From Natrinema pellirubrum DSM 15624 (GTDB taxonomy: Archaea; Halobacteriota; Halobacteria; Halobacteriales; Natrialbaceae): a stretch of 64,000 bases of DNA. Where the stretch lies: contig NC_019962.1 in assembly GCF_000230735.2 (NCBI RefSeq), forward strand, positions 2,108,001-2,172,000. Direction: 5' to 3'. Positions 43,904 through 51,666 of this stretch are shown here, piece after piece. Position 1 is the stretch's first letter. The number at the start of each line of letters is the position of its first letter. Made by a program: the position numbers and the translations under genes. Under the pieces are notes generated by a model. The model ran no database searches and was not told the DNA's origin. It saw nothing but the letters and a program-made list of their open reading frames with translations.

Positions 43904-45388
43904 CTAGTCGTCGGTACTCGCGTCCGCCTCGCCGACCTCGAGGTCGTCGCCCGAACCAGCAGACATCGGATCGTCAGTGACGTCGGCGTCCCGCCACGTG
44001 CCACGGCGGTACCAGCCGTAGGCCAGCACCGCACCGACGACGTTCGAGACGGCGAAGGCGACCCAGATCCCTCGATAGTCGTAGGCCGTCGCGAGGCCGT
44101 AGGCGATCGGGAGCCGCACGAGCGCGTAGATCACGATGACGATCGCGGCCGCGGTCAGGGTCTTGCCGGTCCCTCGGAAGCTGCCGTTGTAGGCTCGCAT
44201 CACGCCGATGAAGCCAAAGGAGGGGGCGACGTATCGAATGAACGTCGTCCCGATCTCGATGACTTCGGGGTTGTCGGTGAACGCGGCGGTGATCGGCTCC
44301 GCGGCGAGCCACGCCACGACGCCCATCGCCCCGAGGACGATGAACATCGTCCGGGCGGCGAAGTCCGCCGCGGCTTTCGCCCGCTCGGGTTTGCCCGCGC
44401 CGACGTTCTGCCCGGTCATCGTCTCGACACCGCGGGCGACCGCGATCGCCGGCAGGAAAATGACCGAGAAGACGCGGGTCCCGATCCCGTAGGCCGCCAC
44501 GACCGTGTCCGGGAAGAACGCGACGATCACCAGCAACAGGTTGATCGACAGTGCCCGGCCCATCCCCTCGATCGAAGCGGGGAAGCCGATGCTCACGAGC
44601 CGCTTCGCGAACGAGAGGTCGGGCCGCATCTGGGCCAGTCGGATCCGGACGCCCCGGACGCCGCTGAACATGATCGCCAACCCGACCACGAGCGCGAGCG
44701 AGCGCGAGAAGACCGTCGCGATCGCCGCACCCTCGATCCCGAGTTCGGGGAACGGCCCCCAACCGAAGATCATGAACGGGTCGAGGATCACGTTGAGCAG
44801 GACCGAACCGAACATCACGAGCATCGGCGTGATCGTGTCGCCGTACCCGCGCATCAAGGCGATGAACACGAAGAAGCCGAACATGAAGGGCATCCCGAGC
44901 GAGATGACCTGCATGTAATCGGTCGCCAGCGGCAACACGGCCTCGGAGGCACCGAGCAACCCGAGCAGTTCCTCGACGAAGACGTAGCCGACGACGCCGA
45001 GTAGCAACGCCGCGAGCAGCGACAGCGCGACGGTCTGGGAAGCGGCGTACTCCGCCTCGGACTCCTCGTCAGCACCGATGTACTGGGCGACGAGAACGCT
45101 CCCGGCCACCGAGAGCCCCATCCCGACCGAGATGAGCAGAAAGACCATCGGGAACGCGAAGCTGATCGCCGCCAGCGCCTCGGTGCTGTACTGGCCCAAC
45201 CAGAACGTGTCGATGAGGTTGTAGGCGGTCTGCAACAGGTTCGTCACGATGATCGGCAGCGAGAGATAGAACAGCGGCTTCGCGATCCCGCCCTCGGTCA
45301 GATCGAACTCCTCGCGACCCTTGAACAGCCCGGAGACTGGGGCCAACCGCCGTTTGATCCAGCCGACGAGTCGAGCCAGCAGGCTCAT
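43904..45388 (-). CDS. MATE-family multidrug efflux transporter
   Basis: 494 residues, 12 hydrophobic helices in two six-helix halves. The opening GGIAKPLFYLSLPIIVTNLL and AYNLIDTFWLGQYSTEALAA are characteristic of MATE proteins; the second half repeats the pattern (KRLVSIGFPASIEGMGRAL). Exports cationic compounds using a Na+ or H+ gradient. Its ATG overlaps the stop of the upstream TetR-like regulator (45385-45388), so the two form an operon and the transporter is probably controlled by that regulator. Confidence 0.93.
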   Translation of the reverse strand: MSLLARLVGWIKRRLAPVSGLFKGREEFDLTEGGIAKPLFYLSLPIIVTNLLQTAYNLIDTFWLGQYSTEALAAISFAFPMVFLLISVGMGLSVAGSVLVAQYIGADEESEAEYAASQTVALSLLAALLLGVVGYVFVEELLGLLGASEAVLPLATDYMQVISLGMPFMFGFFVFIALMRGYGDTITPMLVMFGSVLLNVILDPFMIFGWGPFPELGIEGAAIATVFSRSLALVVGLAIMFSGVRGVRIRLAQMRPDLSFAKRLVSIGFPASIEGMGRALSINLLLVIVAFFPDTVVAAYGIGTRVFSVIFLPAIAVARGVETMTGQNVGAGKPERAKAAADFAARTMFIVLGAMGVVAWLAAEPITAAFTDNPEVIEIGTTFIRYVAPSFGFIGVMRAYNGSFRGTGKTLTAAAIVIVIYALVRLPIAYGLATAYDYRGIWVAFAVSNVVGAVLAYGWYRRGTWRDADVTDDPMSAGSGDDLEVGEADASTDD

Positions 45389-46014
45389 CCTTCGGCCCCC
45401 GTGTCAACCTCGGGCGACGACCCGTTCCGGTCGGCCGACTCGAGACACAGCGTGTCGTCGATGTACGCATGGATGTACTCCAGCGTCCGTTCCGGCGGTC
45501 GATCCACCGCGGCCGCCCGCGTCTGTGCGCCGTGAAACAGGGTGACCAGAAAGTCGGCGGTCGCCTCGGGATCGATGTCCGAGCGGAACTCCTCGGCCTC
45601 GACCCCCTCAGTGACGAGACCGGCGATGCGGTCCCTGGTGGCACGGTCGAACCCACGCAGTCGTTCCCGGTAGGCCTCATTGTAGGGCGACTGAGCCTTG
45701 ATCTCGAGGATCGCCGTTCGGAACTCCTCGGACGACTCCTCGTCGCTGGGAGTCAGCAACTGGTCGAGAAACTCGTGTAGTCGCTCACTCGGCGTCTCGC
45801 CGGGGATCGTCTCGGTTCGTTCTTCGAAGTCGTCCAGCAAAAACTCCAGAAACGACTCGAGAAGGTCCTGTTTGCCGTCGAAGTGGTAGTGAATCGTTCC
45901 TTTGCTCTTGTCCGACTCCGCGGCGATGTCCTGCATTGTCAACTCCGCATACCCATGCTTGCAGAGCGCCCGGTACGTCGCATCCATGAGATCGTCGATC
46001 GTCTCGTCAGTCAT
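45385..46014 (-). CDS. TetR/AcrR-family transcriptional regulator
   Basis: 209 residues. The N-terminal HTH (LCKHGYAELTMQDIAAESDKS, then KGTIHYHFDGKQDLLESF) is typical of TetR. The C-terminal ligand domain is helical (residues 60-195). It precedes and overlaps the MATE transporter gene, the usual arrangement for drug-responsive efflux control. A perfect 14-base palindrome at 46040-46053, 26 bases upstream of the start, is a likely autoregulatory operator. Confidence 0.92.
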   Translation of the reverse strand: MTDETIDDLMDATYRALCKHGYAELTMQDIAAESDKSKGTIHYHFDGKQDLLESFLEFLLDDFEERTETIPGETPSERLHEFLDQLLTPSDEESSEEFRTAILEIKAQSPYNEAYRERLRGFDRATRDRIAGLVTEGVEAEEFRSDIDPEATADFLVTLFHGAQTRAAAVDRPPERTLEYIHAYIDDTLCLESADRNGSSPEVDTGAEG

Positions 46015-46039
46015 GTAGAATATACCTACACTAACTTAC

Positions 46040-46053
46040 TGACTGGCCAGTCA
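46040..46053. promoter_or_regulatory. Probable TetR operator
   Basis: TGACTGGCCAGTCA is a perfect 14-base palindrome located between the TetR ATG (46014) and upstream sequence. An AT-rich TATA-like stretch (TAGAATATACC, about 46016-46027) lies between it and the gene. The position fits repression of the TetR-MATE operon. Confidence 0.7.
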
Positions 46054-46141
46054 AAAGCGCTTCGTAACCGGACGATCACGTTCGGGTTCAGCCGGCGTCA
46101 CGAAACGAAGCGGGACGCGGCAGCGTCAGCGAAACGGCGAC

Positions 46142-46594
46142 TCAGCCCTGCTCGCGAAGCCGCTCGAGGACGTCCTCGGCGTTTTCGACGGCTTTCTCCT
46201 TCTTGGCGGGGTAGGCCTCGACTTTCCCACGGAAGGTGATGCCGTCGCCGAGGCGAACGTCGCCCGCGAAGGCGGCCTGTTTGTCGAGTCGCAGGAAGAG
46301 TTCGGTGTTTTCCGTGACCCGCTCGTCGAGTTCGGCGATCAGGTCGTCGAAGGTCTCGAGGTCGGCTAGCCGCGAGAGGACGTGCCGAACGTCGTCGGCG
46401 TTCTCGACGCGGGCCGAGAGGACGAGGATACGGTCGCCGTAGTGGCCCTCGCTTTCGGTGCGTTCGATCTCGAAGGGGTCGTCATCGTCACCGTCGGGGA
46501 GGAACGTTCGCAGCGCTTCCTCGACGCGTTTCTCGTCCTCGGTGGCGTAGCAGAACGTCCGTAAATCGACGTAGTGAAGCGGGATCTGTGGCAT
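46142..46594 (-). CDS. Archaeal exosome-associated-type RNA-binding protein (COG1325)
   Basis: 150 residues. Matches the L5/PH1010-like RNA-binding family (exosome subunit, COG1325): N-terminus IPLHYVDLRTFCYATEDEKRV, then EIERTESEGHYGDRILVLSA, and a C-terminal half TELFLRLDKQAAFAGDVRLG. Predicted to bind structured RNA and perhaps assist RNA processing; the experimental basis for a true exosome role is limited. It is followed in the upstream direction by two small genes on the same strand. Confidence 0.85.
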   Translation of the reverse strand: MPQIPLHYVDLRTFCYATEDEKRVEEALRTFLPDGDDDDPFEIERTESEGHYGDRILVLSARVENADDVRHVLSRLADLETFDDLIAELDERVTENTELFLRLDKQAAFAGDVRLGDGITFRGKVEAYPAKKEKAVENAEDVLERLREQG

Positions 46595-46684
46595 CGACGA
46601 TTCGAATGGGTAGTGTGGTAGTGTTCGGCCGGCACGGCGGTCGCAGGTGTGACGTCGTCTCGCGGGACCGGCCCTCGAGCGGCG

Positions 46685-46894
46685 TTACTCCTCGTCTGCG
46701 TCTTCGTCGTCTTCGTCGTCGGCCGCCTCGAGGTCGTCCTCGGGAACGCCGGCCTCCTGGCCGTCCTCGAAGCTGATGGTGTAGGTGACGTCACCGAACA
46801 TCGACTCCATCGTCTGGGTGATGGTCCCGGTTTCGCCGTCGAACTCACTGTGCTCGTCGTGCAGCACGACGCGATCGTCTTCCTCGAAGCTCAT
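46685..46894 (-). CDS. Small acidic KOW-like haloarchaeal protein
   Basis: 69 residues. FEEDDRVVLHDEHSEFDGET begins a small SH3/KOW-like barrel (GTITQTMESMFGDVTYTISF, DGQEAGVPEDDLE), followed by a poly-acidic tail (DDEDDEDADEE). I recognise it as a widespread haloarchaeal short protein without known function; the fold suggests nucleic-acid or protein binding. Confidence 0.75.
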   Translation of the reverse strand: MSFEEDDRVVLHDEHSEFDGETGTITQTMESMFGDVTYTISFEDGQEAGVPEDDLEAADDEDDEDADEE

Positions 46895-47011
46895 AGCCGA
46901 TATTTCCCCGCGGTCGCGTAAAAAGGGACTGATTCGCCACTGGGCAGCCTGCGTGACCCGCCTTCGCTATCGATCGCGACCACTGTCGGCAGCCGGCGGT
47001 CGCAGGGGCGG

Positions 47012-47188
47012 TCAGCGCTTGTTCTCGAGGGCGACGACGGTGTCGGACATGAGCCACGCGTCGTCGCTCGAGACGTCCTCGATGCTGAGTGCGAAAAACG
47101 AGTCGCGGCCGTCGTCGACGGTGATCCGGAAGCTGCGACTCCGTAGCGAATCGGTCCGTTCGGTCGTCTCCGATCGGGCTGGCTCCAC
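47012..47188 (-). CDS. Small haloarchaeal protein, 58 residues
   Basis: Starts with GTG at 47188 and stops with TGA at 47012-47014. The product begins with a polar stretch and continues SFRITVDDGRDSFFALSIED and DAWLMSDTVVALENKR, a compact beta-type domain with strong third-position GC bias and acidic composition. It is on the same strand as its small neighbour at 46685. I do not know its function; the sequence style matches short conserved haloarchaeal proteins. Confidence 0.6.
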   Translation of the reverse strand: MEPARSETTERTDSLRSRSFRITVDDGRDSFFALSIEDVSSDDAWLMSDTVVALENKR

Positions 47189-47307
47189 GGGCGTCCTCGG
47201 GGGTCAGCGCCCATAACTCGCTCGGTCTGCCCCTCTCGCCGCCGATCGCCCGCCGGCTCGAGGGAGGCGGCGACCGAGCCCCGACCGACCGCGACGCCGG
47301 CCGGCGA

Positions 47308-47582
47308 TCAGTTCGGATCCGCTCGCTCGAACCGCCGGTAGCCGATCGCGATCGGGACGACGAACCACACGAGCAAGACGACGGTACGACCCACTCCGAC
47401 AAGGAAAGCAGCACCGTCCCGGCGACGCGACTCGCGCTCGAGACCCTCGAGGGCGACGACGGCCTCATCGCCGGCCCCGTACCGTTTCGTGAGTCCTCTG
47501 CGTTCGTATCGCCGGCATATGAACGGCGCTACACGAACGGGTAGAAACAGTTCAGGGAGATAGCAGAACGACGGAACGAGAG
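47308..47582 (-). pseudogene. Small membrane protein frame without a start codon
   Basis: An open minus-strand frame ends at TGA 47308-47310. Its product looks genuine: FCYLPELFLPVRVAPFICRR, then GAGDEAVVALEGLERESRRR and a hydrophobic helix GRTVVLLVWFVVPIAIGYRR. No ATG, GTG or TTG opens the frame upstream before it runs into the end of the PfpI-like gene. Either the 5' end has been lost, a non-standard start (CTG near 47550) is used, or there is a sequence error. It would have one membrane helix at the C-terminal side. Confidence 0.4.
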
Positions 47583-47632
47583 TCGCTGTGGCCGGTTTCG
47601 TCGTCCAGTACGGGCCGGCGATCGCGGGTCGC

Positions 47633-48322
47633 TCAGGCCTCGAGTTCGACGTCGAGTTCCTCGAGCAGCGTGTCGGCCGCGGCGCTCGAAGAGCCGGGGC
47701 CGCGGGCGGTGATGAGGTCGCCGTCGACGGTGACGCTGGTGTCGGCGTCGAGTTCGGCGTCCCAGTTTCCGCCGGCGGCTTTCACTTCGTCCTCGGTCCA
47801 GTAGGGCAGTTTGCGGCCGTCGGGCATGCGGTCCTGTTCGTCGACGATGCCCTCCTCCCACGCGTTGGGGAAGCCGGTTACGTCACGGCCGTTGACGATG
47901 AACGCGCCGTGGCTGTCGCGGGCGAACCCGAGAATGCCGACGGCGTGACAGACCACGAGCGCCTTCCCGTTGCCCTCGACGGCGTCCCGCAGGAGTTGCC
48001 GTGCGTGTTTGTCCTGGTTGATGTCCCATGCGGTTCCGTGCCCGCCGGGGAAGACGACGGCGTCGTACCCCTCGGCATCGGCCTGTGCGACCGGGATCGG
48101 ATCGTTCAGTCGCTCGTCGGTCTCGTGGACCTCGCGGACGTGTTCGGCGGTCTCCTCGCCGACCTCGTCGGGATCGAGCGATCGCTCGTCGATTACCGGC
48201 GGACTCCCCGACGGCGTCGCGACCGTGACCTCGACGCCCGCGTCCGACAGCGTCTCGAGCGGCTCGACGCATTCCTCTCCCCAGTACCCTTCTTCGCTGA
48301 CGACGAATAGTGCGTCCGTCAT
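47633..48322 (-). CDS. DJ-1/PfpI-superfamily protein (Hsp31-like)
   Basis: 229 residues. The nucleophile elbow is VVCHAVGILGF with Cys followed by His; the acidic partner is near EGYWGEECVEPL. The length and the insertion with DRMPDGRKLPYWTEDEVKAA resemble class I glutamine-amidotransferase-like/Hsp31 proteins, which act as glyoxalase III or deglycase-type stress proteins. The PGGHGTAWD loop is also typical. Cytoplasmic; it stands alone, divergent from Hsp20 by about 150 bases, which fits a stress-related neighbourhood. Confidence 0.85.
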   Translation of the reverse strand: MTDALFVVSEEGYWGEECVEPLETLSDAGVEVTVATPSGSPPVIDERSLDPDEVGEETAEHVREVHETDERLNDPIPVAQADAEGYDAVVFPGGHGTAWDINQDKHARQLLRDAVEGNGKALVVCHAVGILGFARDSHGAFIVNGRDVTGFPNAWEEGIVDEQDRMPDGRKLPYWTEDEVKAAGGNWDAELDADTSVTVDGDLITARGPGSSSAAADTLLEELDVELEA

Positions 48323-48456
48323 GCATCTCCCCTAAGACGGGGAGCGTAAAAACGACCAGCCCACCCCTCGGTTCTGCCGCAAGTCACCCCGTCGATAGGT
48401 TAGCCTGCGTGACCGTTTCACTGGCCGAGGGTGACCTTTTTCGCTATCGGCCCCCT

Positions 48457-48469
48457 ACCTACGGTAGGT
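48457..48469. promoter_or_regulatory. Palindrome upstream of hsp20
   Basis: ACCTACGGTAGGT: ACCTAC and its exact inverse complement GTAGGT around a central G, ending seven bases before the ATG at 48476. It overlaps the ribosome-binding region, so a bound repressor could block transcription start and translation. The GGTG at its end can also serve as a Shine-Dalgarno sequence. Confidence 0.5.
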
Positions 48470-48475
48470 GAAATC

Positions 48476-48946
48476 ATGGCAGACCGACCCCGCCCGTTCG
48501 ACGGTATCGACGACCTCCTCGAGCGACTGAACCGCCAAGTCGAGACGGCGGCCCGATCGTGGGAGCGGCAGGTGGACGACCGGAGCCAGCTCGACCTCTC
48601 GATGGGTGGCGCGGAGACGAGCCTGGACCTCGCCGACGAGGGCGAGGCGTTCGTCGCCACCGTCGACGTCCCCGGTTACGAGAGCGACGACCTCGAGTTG
48701 CGACTCACCGATCGGGACCGGACCCTCGCGATTTCGGGCCGGCGCGAACGCGAACGGGAGACCGGCGACGAGGCTGAGAACTACATCCGACACGAGCGGA
48801 CGACCAAGTCGTTCAGCCGGCAGGTGCGCCTGCCGGCGTCGGTCGACGCCGATGCAGTGCAGGCAAGCGTCAACAACGGCGTGTTGACGGTGCGGCTCCC
48901 CAAGCACGAGCCGGACGAGGAAGCGCGCTCGATCGACATCGACTGA
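48476..48946 (+). CDS. Small heat-shock protein, Hsp20/alpha-crystallin family
   Basis: 156 residues from the ATG at 48476. The N-terminus is helical (GIDDLLERLNRQVETAARSW). The alpha-crystallin domain follows (about 45-140) with FVATVDVPGYESDDLELRLT, the charged RERERETGDEAENYIRHERT loop, FSRQVRLPASVDADAVQASV and the conserved NGVLTVRLPK. A short charged C-terminal tail lacks an obvious I-x-I motif. ATP-independent holdase. A palindrome lies just before the gene, and an 86-bp repeat element begins six bases after its stop. Confidence 0.9.
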   Translation: MADRPRPFDGIDDLLERLNRQVETAARSWERQVDDRSQLDLSMGGAETSLDLADEGEAFVATVDVPGYESDDLELRLTDRDRTLAISGRRERERETGDEAENYIRHERTTKSFSRQVRLPASVDADAVQASVNNGVLTVRLPKHEPDEEARSIDID

Positions 48947-48952
48947 AGACGA

Positions 48953-49038
48953 CTATAGTAGCCACTGAAACGATTTACACACTGATCGCGACGCTGTCGT
49001 GCGATCAGGTGTGCAATGACTGTCAGTGGCTACTATAG
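48953..49038. mobile_element. 86-bp MITE-like element with 16-bp terminal inverted repeats
   Basis: CTATAGTAGCCACTGA (48953-48968) and TCAGTGGCTACTATAG (49023-49038) are exact inverse complements. The interior is also largely palindromic (CACACTGATCGCGACG against CGTGCGATCAGGTGTG with one offset). It encodes nothing. If the outermost TA pairs are target duplications, as in IS630/Tc1-type elements, the unit would be 48955-49036. It sits in the 3' spacer of hsp20 and could act as a transcript end structure. Confidence 0.8.
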
Positions 49039-49230
49039 TACCTGTTACTGGCGAACTATGAGTGCTCTCGAGAAAACTAACGCACTCTATCGTCAAACCA
49101 CTGATTCACGGCCTCCTGTCCAACTCTACTGCAGTTCTCGGGCACAAGGCTCGCGGTAACTGCGTGTGCGAATCAATCAGAGGGTACCAAAAGTTGATAA
49201 CCGCCAGTTGATTGTTTGCACGTACTGGAT

Positions 49231-49596
49231 ATGGATTTGACACGATTGCTGAAGCCCCTGGTGAGGGATACTGGCATAATAGGTGGCGTAACCGTCGGTC
49301 TCGCGTACGGTCTCACCCATTCGGGGGCAGTAATCTTAGGGCTGGCTGGTCTTGGCATCCTCTGTATTGCGGCGGGTGGTGGCACTACTGGACATGGTGG
49401 TACTTCTGGATTCGCTGCTGCGGATAGGATCGGGTACGATGAGAGTAGTGAGGCAAGCATGATGACCGAACATCTGGAATCCTGGCCGGGGGTATCCTCC
49501 GACATTCCAGTCCGGGTGCGTCTCCTCTTCTACGGGCTTGGACTCCTTTTCTGGAGCCTCACAGTTCTTGGACTATTTTCGTCGCGCCTCCATTGA
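49231..49596 (+). CDS. Small membrane protein of unknown function
   Basis: 121 residues from the ATG at 49231. Two hydrophobic zones: a Gly-rich pair of helices (GIIGGVTVGLAYGLTHSGAV, LGLAGLGILCIAAGGG) and a C-terminal helix (LLFYGLGLLFWSLTVLGLF), with a polar loop between. GC content is lower than in the neighbours and codon use is less biased, and the MITE-like element lies 190 bases upstream, so it may be a transferred gene. No family recognised. Confidence 0.5.
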   Translation: MDLTRLLKPLVRDTGIIGGVTVGLAYGLTHSGAVILGLAGLGILCIAAGGGTTGHGGTSGFAAADRIGYDESSEASMMTEHLESWPGVSSDIPVRVRLLFYGLGLLFWSLTVLGLFSSRLH

Positions 49597-49692
49597 CCCC
49601 GCGCTCGACGTTCGCTATCCAACCGTTCAATTCACGCTCTGTATTCAGCACGCCGGTTGTGATAGACAATGGCTAAATTGTGACCCGCACCG

Positions 49693-50691
49693 TCACTCGT
49701 CGAGGTTCAACGCATCGAAGAACCGGCGAGCGAGTCGTCCGCCGACGAACTCGAGTAACGCGTCGTCGTCGCCGTCTTCGTCGGCGAACAGCCCGAGTTC
49801 GATCCGCCCGCCGGCCATGTCGTGGTGGCCGCCCGCCGCCCCGAGTTCGTCGAATCCCTCCTCGAGCGCCTCGCCGATGTGGACCCGCGGATCGATCGAC
49901 CGGCCGCTCAGCCGGATCGCGTCGCCGACGATCCCGTAGACCAACACCGTATCGACTCCCTCGAGGTTGAGCAGGTAGTCCGCAGCCTGTGGCAGCGCGT
50001 CCGTCTCGCCGGTCTTGCCGGCGCTGGCGACCAGCGACGAGCCCCGTCGCTCCCGGCTGGCGATGGCCCGCCCGATGGCGTCGAGGGTCCCTGGGGAGAA
50101 GGCGCTGCCGTACAGCTGCTCGAGCGTCTCGAGATCCGCGTCGGGATAGACCGCCAGCGCGGCCTCGTACTCGCGGCGCGTCGGCTCGCGGACGAAGTCC
50201 AGCCGCTCACGGTGGAGCGCAAAGAGCAACGCCGAGGCGAGCCGGGTGGTCAGTTCGACCTCGAGTTCCTCGAGGTACTCCACGAAGATCGTCGCCGTCG
50301 CGCCGTACTCGGTGCGGACGTCCTCGAAGTCGGCCCCGCTTGCCTCGCCGGGATGATGGTCGATGACGATGTCCGGTGTGACACGTTCCGGCACCTCCGT
50401 GTTCGCACCCGGACTGCTGTGATCGACGTACCCGATGCTCTCGTACTCCGACAGCGTCGTCGATTGGACCGTCTGGAGACTGATGTCGAGGAGATTGACG
50501 AACGCGCGGTTCTGTTGATGGGAGATCTCACCGCCGTAGGCGATCGTCACGGGCGCGATGTCGTGGTCGCGTGCGATCGCCTCGAGGGCGAGCGCGCTGG
50601 CGAGACAGTCCGGGTCGGGATTGTCGTGACAGACGATCGCCAGCGATTCGGTCGCCTCGAGGACGGAGACGAGGTCGGCCGCGCGAGGCAT
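49693..50691 (-). CDS. DHH-family phosphoesterase (NrnA-like)
   Basis: 332 residues. DHH domain motifs: VCHDNPDPDCLASALALE (motif I), YVDHSSPG (motif II), VIDHHPGEASG (the DHH motif III) and a later DFVREPT region. The C-terminal DHHA1 domain has the substrate-binding GAAGGHHDMAGGRI. Such proteins degrade nanoRNA, pAp or cyclic dinucleotide products using Mn2+. No CBS or TrkA domain is attached. Monocistronic. Confidence 0.92.
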   Translation of the reverse strand: MPRAADLVSVLEATESLAIVCHDNPDPDCLASALALEAIARDHDIAPVTIAYGGEISHQQNRAFVNLLDISLQTVQSTTLSEYESIGYVDHSSPGANTEVPERVTPDIVIDHHPGEASGADFEDVRTEYGATATIFVEYLEELEVELTTRLASALLFALHRERLDFVREPTRREYEAALAVYPDADLETLEQLYGSAFSPGTLDAIGRAIASRERRGSSLVASAGKTGETDALPQAADYLLNLEGVDTVLVYGIVGDAIRLSGRSIDPRVHIGEALEEGFDELGAAGGHHDMAGGRIELGLFADEDGDDDALLEFVGGRLARRFFDALNLDE

Positions 50692-51216
50692 ACGTGAGAT
50701 ACGGCGACGAGACGTTTGAAACCCGCGTCGCCTCTCAGTGAGGACGAACGATCGATCGGGGATGGGGGTACCGCGTGAGTGACGCCGCTCGAGGTCGGGC
50801 GACGCCCACTGGGACGGTTCACTGCCAAACCCACTTACATATGCTATTCGAACACATTTGGGAAGGTTCTCAGCGGGAAGTAAGAGGTCTGTACCCCTGC
50901 AGTACGGTTCTCGGCGGGGAGAAATCTGGACGCCTATTCAATACCTTCACAGGTCGAGGGTTCGATGTCAACGATGAATCCGGATGCGTCCATGCAGCGG
51001 CGGTTCGTACTCGCCAACGGCGGCCCCAGCCTCCTCAGCTCCTAGCACGCCATCGGCGACGGCTGGAGTCGCGTCTACCGCGACGGCGACCCGTAAGCGG
51101 GCCGCTGTGATCGAGACCCAGTGGGTTAGAACGATGACAAAGGGTAAGACGGGCGACGGCGGACTCGTGACTGAACGACTGACCCACCACTCCGGCGCGG
51201 ACGACGGTGTCCACCC
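50692..51216. other. Intergenic region without a convincing gene
   Basis: 525 bases. It contains an AT-richer patch near 50820-50900 (CACTTACATATGCTATTCGAAC) that could hold a promoter, and short frames such as one from 50968, which stops after about 26 codons. A long minus-strand frame crossing this region continues antisense through the thiolase gene and lacks coding character. I see no RNA gene. Confidence 0.45.
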
Positions 51217-51588
51217 ATGACTGACAACGCCGAGAGCAATCGAATACGCGTGACGGTAACGGTCACCGACGACGAATCGATCGAACAGCTGATTGATTGC
51301 GTCGACGACGTCGTCGACGCACGCACCGTCGACGACCGGACCACCGACCAGCAGGGTCGTCCGGAGTCGCTCCAGCTCGACGTCCGCGAACTCACGCCGA
51401 AACAGTGGGAGGCCCTCGAACTGGCCGGCAAGCGGGGCTATTTCGACCGGCCACGAGGAGTCGATCTCGAGACGCTGGCCGATGAGCTGGCGATCTCGAA
51501 GTCGGCGGTCTCCCAGCGGCTCCGCGCGGCCGAGTCGACGCTGATCCGGGCGGTCCTCGATGCGTCGCGGGAGCCGACCGAGCGGTAG
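51217..51588 (+). CDS. Short HTH_10 (bacterio-opsin activator-type) regulator
   Basis: 123 residues. A short N-terminal region (VTVTVTDDESIEQLIDCVDD) precedes a complete HTH_10 domain: LTPKQWEALELAGKRGYFDR, then VDLETLADELAISKSAVSQR and LRAAESTLIRAVLD. Unlike the chimeric protein at 18018, the recognition helix is intact. It lies 79 bases upstream of the thiolase operon on the same strand, so it may regulate that operon; this is inference. Confidence 0.85.
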   Translation: MTDNAESNRIRVTVTVTDDESIEQLIDCVDDVVDARTVDDRTTDQQGRPESLQLDVRELTPKQWEALELAGKRGYFDRPRGVDLETLADELAISKSAVSQRLRAAESTLIRAVLDASREPTER

Positions 51589-51666
51589 CGGGGTCCAGCC
51601 ACGATCGGTCCTGAAGACCGTAGGTAAGTGTGTACTTATTTCACACCGGACGACTGAGGGGCCGGT

